A stretch of DNA of 64,000 bases from Argopecten irradians (Eukaryota > Mollusca > Bivalvia > Pectinida > Pectinidae), in the NCBI RefSeq assembly GCF_041381155.1, contig NC_091144.1, positions 5,861,501 to 5,925,500 on the forward strand. Direction: 5' to 3'. Position numbers and translations under genes: made by a program. Below the pieces are notes generated by a model that saw nothing but the letters and a program-made list of their open reading frames with translations, searched no databases and had not been told where the DNA came from. Of this stretch, positions 36,301-48,300 are shown in pieces. How positions within the stretch are numbered: the stretch's first letter is position 1; every line of letters starts with the position of its first letter.

Positions 36301-39300
36301 TTTCTGTTGAAGTAAAAGTAAAACAATTTTTTTAAAATCCTAACAAAATCATATTAAATGTATTTGTCAATTTAATTTTAGTAATACTTACAAATTCACT
36401 CTTCCTGTTGAACTAAATCACACATTCAGTCTGGAGTAATATTTGCAGTTTCTTAGGGACTTTTTGGAACAAAACTACCCCTGTCTCCCTTGTTTAACAA
36501 AATTGAATATTGAAATCAATCTGAAGTACCAGCAGTTGTGGCAATAGATAAAGTTACCTGGTGTTTTTGATACCATTTAACGGTGCGGTCGAGTACGTCT
36601 GAGGCCGAGTCATTGTCCTCTTGACTCATATAAAGAGTGACGAGCGCGGACACCTGTAACAAAGATATAGAAACTTTATTCATGTACATTACTGGATGTT
36701 TCTACTTTTCTTGTACTAAACAAATACACCGTTATCAAAGGTTTTGAACAGTACAACTTTAAAATAAGAATCCATGTGTATTCTGTTATAATTTGTGGTA
36801 TACATATTTTCCATCTTTTATAGTAAATTAAAACCTGTACAATCTGGAATCCTGACTATATCAGGAAAATAGGCTGGTCCTTGTGACATCTGATTTAGAT
36901 ACACTACATACTTAGTACTTAATTTGTAGTTTTTAAGTTTAATAATTCTTGAAATAACAATAACATATAGACTCTGTGCTGTAGGTCCCTGTAAGGGTGA
37001 TCAGGTAGTGTAGTGGTTAAGCCATTTACCTAACTGACCGGGGTTTGATCCATGGCACAGACGTGAGAAGGTAAAGGGTCACCTGCCCGATTACATGGGT
37101 TTTCTTCAGGTACTTATATTAGTACTCCAGTTTCTTTCCTTCTAAGATCTCTCGCACGTTTACCCCTGGGCCATTGAAAGTGACTTGTATATATAACTTG
37201 TTTCGCAATCAATGTAAAATTAATAATGTTTATATTTACTATTACGTACCACGCCTGGTCTGTATTGTAGGTCCCCCAGGGACCTAAAATAAATAATGTT
37301 GATATTTACTATTACGTACCACGCCTGGTCTGTATTGTAGGTCCCCCAGGGACCTAAAATAAATAATGTTTCTTTTAACTATTACGTACCACACCTGGTC
37401 TGTACTGTAGGTCCCCCAGGGACTTGAGGTCGTCACAAGCCTGGTACACTTCACCATGTATTAGATGGATCTGAGCAGATGCCAGGTGTATTTTCACCGA
37501 CTGTTCAGGGTGAGCCTTAGCGTAGTCCTGTAAAGTCATCACATCAAGTTTATTATAACAAACGGAATCAGCACCCAAAAAGTATGGAAGCACAATTATG
37601 TAGCCAGATCATAGCATCAAAGGTCTGCCTGTAAGGATGAAGATTACAGTTTAAGATTTTTATAAATACATGTATCTCTTTTATCTCTCTAAAAGTGGTT
37701 TAATTCAAAAGAGACCATATCAGCTGCCTTTCCAAATGGGAATCAAATTTGAAAATAAATTCTTTGTCTTTACATGTTTCAATTAGTTAAAAACTTAGTC
37801 TGTTATATATGATCATAACAGTACACATACATCATCGTTATACTTGCCTGCATGAGCTGGATGGCACGTTTGTAGTCCTTGTCCTTGACATACTGGGCAG
37901 CGTCCACCAGTACAGGGGTCGAAAGGTCAGGGAACTGAGTCTTCAGTCTGGCCGCCAGTGTGTGACACTGTTCTCCCTGTAAACAATGATTTTGGTCCAT
38001 CGTTAAAATAGTATTGTATTTCTGGTTAATTACAATTCAATTCTTTTATTTCCTTGAACATTTCAGTTCATCAGAAAAAGTGCATGAATATAAACAGTGC
38101 AACAAAACTTACAATATGCAATCACATAGATATTTAACACACAGACACACATACATAGTACAGATACATCCAACACGTACACGACCACTACGCTAGTGTA
38201 GAGGGTGTTTCTGGTAAATTACGATCCCATTGAAAAGGTAAACAAGAGGCCCATGGGCCTTAACGGTCACCTGAGTTCAGATACATAATGCAACAAAGAC
38301 ATATAAACACTATATATTTGCCAATCAGGCCCAAGAAGTAAGTCAGTGATTTTATAAATTTATAAAATTTTTGAAGATTGCTTGGTTTCATCAAATCTGT
38401 GAATTCAGATGAAAGATTTTTGAAATTTTAGCCATTTTGACCCCTTCTGGCCTCGCCCCTCTGGCCACTGGGGGTCAGCTAGGACCAATATTGATAAGAT
38501 GTTAAAATGCTATTTCAGGCTAACAATTCTAACCCAGCTTGACTCATTTCCTATGAAAACTAAGCAAATAATATTTATAAATGTGTTTTCCCTTGATATA
38601 AACTTAAGTAAATTTGTACCCCTCCCCAGGTGAAAATCTGAGATCCCTGGGCCATGAAATTCACAATTCTTAGAAAGAGCCTTAAAACCTTTCAATCTAT
38701 GAAGAATATCTGGTTCCATCAAATCTGTGAATTCAAAAGAAGATCTTTGAAATTTTAACTATTTTGACCCCTTTTGGCCCTGCTCATCTTGCCCCTGGGC
38801 ATCGGCCAGGACCAATATGGATATGACGTTAATATGCTATTTCAGGTTAATAACTCTAACCCAGTTTGACTAATTTCCTATGAAAACTAAGCAAATAATG
38901 TTCATAAACATGTTTTTCATATATAAACTATAGTAAACTTGACCCCTCCTCAGGTTGAAACGTGAGACCCCATGGTCATATAATTCACAATTTTTGTAAA
39001 GGACCTAAAGACCTTTACATCTATAAAGAGTATTCGATTCTACCAGTTCCATAATTTCAGAATAAGAATTTTGAAGTTTTAGCCTATTTGACCCATTTTG
39101 GCCCCACCTCTAAGGCCTCTGGGAATCAGTCATGTAAAATTTGTTACTAGGATGCAATGGCCATTTCATAGGGATAATTCTGACAACATCTGACAAATTT
39201 CCTATTACAAATGACCAAATAATGCTCAAAAATGTGTTTTCCTATATAAACTATTATATAGTAAACTTAACTCCCTCCCCATGGGGAAACCTAATTATAA

Positions 39301-42300
39301 GACCCCAGAACCATGAAATTCACAAGTCCTGTCAAATCTGTGAATTCAAAGGAAGATTTTTGAAGTTTTAGCTAATTTGACCCCTTTTGGCCCCACCCCT
39401 AAGGCCCCTGGGTATCAGTCATTTAAATTTGTTAATAGGATTCAATGGCCATTTCATAGGGATAATTCTGACAACGTTTGACTAATTTCCTATTACAAAT
39501 GACCAAATAATGCTCAAAAATGTGTTTTCCCTATATAAACTATAGCAAACTTAACCCCCTCCCCAGATGAAAACCTGAGACCCCAGGGTCTCATAATTCA
39601 CAATCCTTGTAAAGGGCCTTTAGACCTTCCTATCCATGAAGAGTATTTGATTCCATCACATCTGTGAGTGGAGAAGAAGATTTTTGAAATTTTAGTCAAT
39701 TTTACCCCTTTTGGCCCCTCCCACAGCCCCCTGGGGGTGGGGGTCATACAAGTAACAATTCTGATTGGCCTTATGCCTTAGAGGGTTTGTGGAAAATTTC
39801 ATTTCGTCTCAGGTGACCTAAAAAACAGAATCGTTACTAAACCTAGTTAGTATGTTAATACTATAAAAACTTTTTCTATGCTAAACTTTGAAGTTGGTGG
39901 TGTGCAAATTTCATTTACAAAGAAGGTTCTGAGATTTTTCTTTATTCTCGAAGGCTGTCAATCTTTGTATATATATTTATTAAAGGTAATTATTAATTTC
40001 TTACACTACTTAAGGCTAGCTATGGCGTTTTGTTCAGTCCCAAATATACTAGCGTAAAATTACATGGGAGCACAACTTATACAATACTTACCTGGTTTGT
40101 ATGTAGATGGAGCAGACATTGGTTGATATTGATGCTCTGTCTCTGCCGTGTAGTTAATTTGTGTTTCAGGTTATCAGAAGTTGCAGATTTCATTTTCTTT
40201 TTTGAGTCAAAAACATTTTGATCCTACAAAAACAACATTTTATGTTGGCACCATTTATATCTTATTATGTTGACATTTAATATTAATAATACTCTGGATC
40301 ACAATTTACACAAACAAAGTTTCTAATACAAATTACACAAATTCTATTAATGACTTGGATTCATAGAATCTAAGACTCTGTAATCTATAGATTCTATTGA
40401 TGATTCCGATTTACACTTTAGACACTATCAATCACTTGGATGAACACGACACTGATTCTGTTCCCGAGGTGAGGAAAGCTTACCTTATTCAGAGTAACAA
40501 TGTTATTGGAAGCAACAGCAGATATTCCTGCATCGGAGGGTCTGAAAAATAACACAGGAACCATGTTCCAAGTTTATTCTTAATATAGTTCAAAACAAAT
40601 TTACAATAACACCTACAATCATATTGTATCTTAACAATTTGATATATTTTAACATTTAACTGACACCATTTTAATCAGGAAGAATATCTAGACAGTTTTA
40701 GACCCCTGGTGTATACAGAAAAATAGTACACCCTAATGTTAAAATGATGTTACTGAAAAAGGTGTGTAGTATAATTATTTACTTGGGTTTCATCACCTGG
40801 TTATATATACTAAGCCTCCAACTCCCTCAACCCCATCCCCACCACCACCATCACTACTATCCTTACCTCACCCCCTAATACCCCGACCTGTATTACTTAC
40901 TTGTGTTTCATCACCTGGTTATATATACTAAGCCTCCAACTCCCTCAACCCCATCCCCACCACCACCATCACTACTATCCTTACCTCACCCCCTAATACC
41001 CCGACCTGTATTACTTACTTGTGTTTCATCACCTGGTTATATATACTAAGCCTCCAACTCCCTCAACCCCATCCCCACCACCACCATCACTACTATCCTT
41101 ACCTCACCCCCTAATACCCCGACCTGTATTACTTACTTGTGTTTCATCACCTGGTTATATATACTAAGCCTCCAACTCCCTCAACCCCATCCCCACCACC
41201 ACCATCACTATTATCCTTACCTCACCCCCTAATACCCCGACCTGTATTACTTACTTGTGTTTCATCACCTGGTTATAGATACTAAGCCTCCAACTCCCTC
41301 AACCCCATCCCCCCACCACCATCACTACTATCCTTACCTCACCCCCTAATACCCCAACCTGTATTACTTACTTGTGTTTCATCACCTGGTTATAGATACT
41401 AAGCCTCCAACTCCCTCAACCCCATCCCCACCACCACCATCACTACTATCCTTACCTCACCCCCTAATACCCCAACCTGTATTACTTACTTGTGTTTCAT
41501 CACCTGGTTATAGATACTAAGCCTCCAACTCCCTCAACCCCATCCCCACCACCACCATCACTACTATCCTTACCTCACCCCCTAATACCCTAACCTGTAT
41601 TACTTACTTGTGTTTCATCACCTGGTTATATATACTAAGCCTTCAACTCCCTCAACCCCATCCCCACCACCACCATCACTACTATCCTTACCTCACCCCC
41701 TAATACCCTAACCTGTATTACTTACTTGTGTTTCATCACCTGGTTATAGATACTAAGCCTCCAACTCCCTCAACCCCATCCCCCCACCACCATCACTACT
41801 ATCCTTACCTCACCCCCTAATACCCCAACCTGTATTACTTACTTGTGTTTCATCACCTGGTTATAGATACTAAGCCTCCAACTCCCTCAACCCCATCCCC
41901 ACCACCACCATCACTACTATCCTTACCTCACCCCCTAATACCCCGACCTGTATTACTTACTTGTGTTTCATCACCTGGTTATATATACTAAGCCTCCAAC
42001 TCCCTCAACCCCTCCCCCCCACCACCATCACTACTATCCTTACCTCACCCCCTAATACCCCAACCTGTATTACTTACTTGTGTTTCATCACCTGGTTATA
42101 GATACTAAGCCTCCAACTCCCTCAACCCCATCCCCACCACCACCATCACTACTATCCTTACCTCACCCCCTAATACCCCGACCTGTATTACTTACTTGTG
42201 TTTCATCACCTGGTTATATATACTAAGCCTCCAACTCCCTCAACCCCATCCCCACCACCACCATCACTACTATCCTTACCTCACCCCCTAATACCCCGAC

Positions 42301-45300
42301 CTGTATTACTTACTTGTGTTTCATCACCTGGTTATATATACTAAGCCTCCAACTCCCTCAACCCCATCCCCACCACCACCATCACTACTATCCTTACCTC
42401 ACCCCCTAATACCCCAACCTGTATTACTTACTTGTGTTTCATCACCTGGTTATAGATACTAAGTGCCTCTTCTGTTCTCTGTAGCTTCTGAAGGACGAAG
42501 GCAAGCTGTACCCTGTCAACAAAGGACTGATTTTAATTGAGGATGAAAGTGATGTAAATCCTACACTTATTATATACGATAAGGACTTTATAAACAAGTT
42601 TGACGTGTTTTTTTGTTAAATATGTATGATAATAAAACCCTTTTTTCTCCTACCTTATGATGGCCAATTCATCTTCTATTTCCTCCTCTGTCACTTCTGA
42701 ATCGTCCTCAAACATTTTCCTGCAGTACACTACACAAACAAGTTATGAAATTAGTGATCTTTCTTCTCACAAACAATTATAGTCACAGTAACATTTCTTA
42801 ACCATTTTCATTCAAAAAATTAGTTGTGAAATTGTTAAACTTCATTCCCTTTAACATTAAAATACTTAATTTGTATCTATAAACACACAAATGCAAGTGA
42901 AATTTAAGAATAACAAAATTCTCATTTAATTGAAAATCACATAGTTTTGTAACAACATGTAAATTTGCCTTCGTTAGTTTATTCTCTGTGCCTTGGACAC
43001 CCATATACAATGTAACAATGAGTTGATTATAGGCCATGCTATAACAAATCTAATTACCTTCTGCTTTCCTTAGTTTTTTCTCTGCGCCTTTGAAATCTTT
43101 ACGACCGATGAGATAGCATGCCATGTTGTAACACAACTCGTAAGATTCTTCCTGTAGTCCTGGGTCCTCCTGTTAAAATATTGATATACATGTTAGATAA
43201 ACTTTCTGATGAAGTGAGGAAAAGTGACCGGACTATTACCACTTGTTTCACCTCGAGGAAAAGGTAACAACATAATCTGATGGGGCCAGACTCATCAATG
43301 TTGTTTACCTTAAGGAAATTTTTCTACTCAAGTCCCAGTATCTGTACCTGTCTTATTTTTTTCATGATTTAGATGAATGTTGAAAAAAAAATACTGATGC
43401 ATAATTATGCAGAGACAGGACTATTTCGAAGTCAAGATGAGCAATAATTAGTTGAAAACTTTTGATAAAAATCAAATAAATATTGAACATCACTAGGTGG
43501 GTCCCATTTAGTCAAACAAGCTGAAGTTATTTGACATTGTAACCTTGTTGCTGATCAGAACGTCATGTGATTACCATAACTACATAACGTCTGTCCGAAC
43601 TTTTCCGAGAACGGGTCATGAACTTTCCAACTTCCATTCAGCAATAATAGTAACTTCTACGGCAACCAATTTAAAATAAAGACATGTTTACAAGTAGATT
43701 TACAAGTATCGACATTCAACAACTGTTGTACCAAAGTTGTTTAGAAATCATTATATATATTCTTTGATATAACTTATTTCAACTACATCTACAAATAATA
43801 ACAATATTGGGGTCAAATCTAACTTGACTTTTTGTTGATAGTTCCGTATAATGTGGCTTTAGGATTGTCCACAGGAAAATATTTCAAATCTTAAGAAATT
43901 ATCCTTCACTAAAGAAGTTAAGATTCGATAAAAAATTACATGTTAAATGACAAACTTACCATATCTACCTCATCCCATAGCTGACGAGATGCAAGTACTG
44001 CTGACAGATTTGTCTCCCTTTCCTCATCATAATCATCCTAAAATGTAACAGCATTTCACAAATTAAGATTTATGTCAAAAAACTTTGCATCTATTAATTT
44101 CTATTTGCTCAAAATTATCTTTGATGTGTGTGAAATTTTTCAGCTGGTAGTAGGTTTGATCAACTACTACCAGAACCACAGAGTTAGAAACTAACAAATA
44201 ACTTCAAATTTCATTAATGTCATTCTTATAATACATTTCAGAACCAGAATAAGTGCCTGATAACACATTTGGATTACTCTTGTTCAGAGACCTGACCAGT
44301 CCATTATAAAGTCAAACCTCGATGATTCGAACTTCGATGAATCGAATTTCTCGCTGTATCGAACTTTTTGTCTGGTCCCGAATTTCTTCCCTATATAACA
44401 TTACTAACAAACCTATGTATGAATCGAAGTTTTATGAATCGAAGTTCTCGATGTATCGAACTTTTTTCACGGTCCATTTGTTAAGAATCATAGGTAATTG
44501 ACACTCAATGATTCGAACAAAAAATTTACCTGTACAGATCATTACACAGGTGTTCACCGATGCCCCGCGGCATACCTGACACACTTGTCTCGCAACAGCC
44601 CGTACACCGGACAATAGGGATTATGACAGCTTGTGTTGTCTACTCAAGGTTATCAGGTTAATTACTGAGCAGCAGGCCGATACCCGGGACTTTGTTTTTA
44701 CAAGCCACGTCATTACATCATTAGTATGGTGGCTAAACTGTTAATCGTTATTGATGTTCGCCGCCGCCATTGTGAACCAATGGACCAAGGGGTAATTCGC
44801 AATTTCAAAGGCCATTACCGCAAGCTTATGATTCAGCGACAACTCCGACTCATCGAGACATCAGACTCTCCTCCGACCAGTTTGCTCGACGCACTCCATC
44901 TGATGAAGAATGCCTGGCGACTAGTCTCTCCTACTACCATTGCGAATTGCTTCGGTCATTCCGGATTTCGTCAACAGCCAACCGAACAGCAGTCCGACTC
45001 TGAAGACGACGACCCGGAAGATGACGTCCCCCTTGCAGCCTTAAGCAGACTAGCCACTGGTGTGACGTTTCAACAATACACAACAGTCGACTCAGAGCTA
45101 GAAGTGTGTGCAGACCCTACAGACGACGACTTCATCGAACATGCCCTTTCTAGACAACCTGCTACCAACGACGATGACGACGACGATGACGACGATGATC
45201 CACTACCTAAACGCAACGCAACCATTCTAGACGCCATCAAAGGTTTAGAGACCGTTCGTGACTTTTTGACACACCAAGGTATCGGCGACGACACAGACGT

Positions 45301-48300
45301 TACACTCAACAACATCGATGACATCAGCAACACCATCTACAGGCATTTCATGCGAGGGATGCACCAGAGACAGACCACCATGGAGGACTTCTTCGGAAAC
45401 TTTACAACGGCCCAGGATTAATGTGTGTACAAATAGAGACTTCATAAACGTTTAGTGTGCTTCCGTGACTTTCCGTGACTCTTATTTCGAATATTAGTGC
45501 TGTGCATAATGAACTGAAAAAAAATGACATTTTCGCGTAATTCTGATGGTAGTTATAAAATACGTATACTGTTATTGAAAGACTGTGATAAGTGATATTT
45601 TGTTGTGTGACTTTGTGTTTTAGTGCTTCGTTTTGTCTTTTTCTTACGATGTATTTGTATCGATATTGTAGTGCTCCCGGTTCTTCCTTTTTCGTTTCGT
45701 TTTATTTATAGCCTTGAATAGTGCATATTCGATCCGCAATATATATAAGTAATCCATCACTTCCGGAGTCAACGTACATGAAACGTAAACGTAAGTGTGA
45801 ATTGTAGATGCTTTCTGTTTTTGTTTGTACCTTTATTGTAAGTGATGATATATCAGAGTCAGTAATAAACATGAATCAGTTTAAAGTTCGATTTTATTTT
45901 GTTTTATTTGAGTAAATACAGTGATTATCAAGTTTACAACACAATAGACACTTGCAACGTGTAACAGACATGTAACAGCTATGGTTATGGTCAACAAAAC
46001 ATCGATCAAACGTCCACCATAAATAATTCGAAGTCTCGATGTATCGAAGTTTTTCTGTCGGTCCCTTGAACTTCGATACATCAAGGTTTGACTGTAATAC
46101 ATTTTAGAACCAGAATAAGTGCCTGATAACACATTTGGATTACTCTTGTTCAGAGACCTGACCAGTCCATTATAATACATTTTAGAACCAGAATAAGTGC
46201 CTGATAACACATTTGGATTACTCTTGTTCAGAGACCTGACCAGTCCATTATAATACATTTCAGAACCAGAATAAGTGCCTGATAACACATTTGGATTACT
46301 CTTGTTCAGAGACCTGACCAGTCCATTATAATACATTTTAGAACCAGAATAAGTGCCTGATAACACATTTGGATTACTCTTGTTCAGAGACCTGACCAGT
46401 CCATTATAATACATTTTAGAACCAGAATAAGTGCCTGATAACACATTTGGATTACTCTGACCAGTCCATTATGAAACTACAAGATTGAATGAGTTAAGCA
46501 CACATACCTCTGAATTCTGGATGAGAACTCTATAGAGTTGGTAACACATACCTCTGAATTCTGGATGAGAACTCTATAGAGTTGGTAACACCTACCTCTG
46601 AATTCTGGATGAGAGTTCTATGGAGTTGGTAACACCTACCTCTGAATTCTGGATGAGAGTTCTATAGAGTTGGTAACACCTACCTCTGAATTCTGGATGA
46701 GAGTTCTATGGAGTTGGTAACACATACCTCTGAATTCTGGATGAGAACTCTATAGAGTTGGTAACACCTACCTCTGAATTCTGGATGAGAGTTCTATAGA
46801 GTTGGTAACACCTACCTCTGAATTCTGGATGAGAGTTCTATAGAGTTGGTAACACCTACCTGAATTCTGGATGAGAGCTCTATAGAGTTGGTAACACTCT
46901 CTGAATTCTGGATGAGAGCTCTATAGAGTTGGTAACACCTACCTCTGAATTCTGGATGAGAGTTCTATAGAGTTGGTAACACTCGTCATAATTCTCCATC
47001 CTGTAAAGCTAAAACATAAAACACAGGTATGGATACCGACAATGACACATTAAAAGCAACATGGAACTTCATGTATGCAATTAAGATTTAATCTTAGTCA
47101 GCAATTAATAATTTTTTTAGACTTGTGTCCAAAAACGATTCATATCTACTTGCCATCTTACAGCTATTATAGACTTACCACTTGTGCAAGGAGTTCATTA
47201 GTTCTATTGTCTGGTTTCTCCACACTCCGGAGAGTTGTTAGAGCTTCTACTGTACGATTCAGCCGATACTCACAGTATGCCTTCTCAAACTTCAGACCAC
47301 TGCAAAACATTCAACTCTTACATATAATCACAGTATGCCTTCTCAAACTTCAGACCACTGCAAAACATTCAACTCTTACATATAATAAACAGTCATTCAT
47401 AAAACAGAGTGTAAATGAATTGACAGTCTATTTTCAAATTATAGATGCGTTGGCATCTTTGACAGAATGCACATAAAGGAACACTACAAGTCATCCTTAT
47501 AACTGTTGAATATTTTCATTGTGTTGTCACATTACGTTTACCATATATCACACCCATCCACCATCATCTTATATTAATTAATTATGTACCTAATTAAACT
47601 TGTGACATTTTTTTTTTAATTATGGAGTCTGCTTTGATAGGATTTTTTGTTTTGAAGGTCCCAAAATCCATCCCACCTGGTCCTTCAAACTATATCAGTT
47701 CCTGAGTATTGTAAATACCATTACCTTGCGTGAGCTTTGCCCTTGTGAAGAGCCGTCAGAGCCTCATCAAATTTGTCCAATTTGCTGAGACATACAACTT
47801 TACAATGAAAAGCTGCTGTCTCTCCAGCATCTTCCTGTAAAACTAAAAGTGGTGATCACATTTACATTACATGTTTTGACAGACCTGTAGTAGCATGGAA
47901 TAGCAGACCATACATGTTTATTATTAGAAATTATTTGAAATAAAAATTTATAATCATAAAACACTATAATAATTATGGGTATATCTATACATATTGTATA
48001 TATGGAATATTTACAGAATGGGCAATATATTTTATCTTTCACATTTGCTAAATTTAAAATATTTACATGTATATCAGTCTAACCAAATTCAAACTTAAAA
48101 GATAGAATTTTATGAAATAATAAATCACTCCCTACTCAAATCAGACAAAAACATCTAATTTAGTCATTTATTTTTATCAATCAATTCTTTGAATCGGATT
48201 ACCCATATCACATTTAGAATTCTGATAATCCAATTAACATTTCAGGAAATACAATGTCAGAACAGGTACTTTACAGTACAGCAATCATTTCATTCTAACT

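Noticed and set aside
45070..45445. Minus-strand frames opposite the transposase ORF
   Set aside because: Shadows of the plus-strand frame; the Ser run is simply the complement of the Asp codon run.
45881..46444. Minus-strand frame repeating NVLSGTYSGSKMYYNGLVRS
   Set aside because: It reads through the 79-bp minisatellite into the transposon end; no gene.
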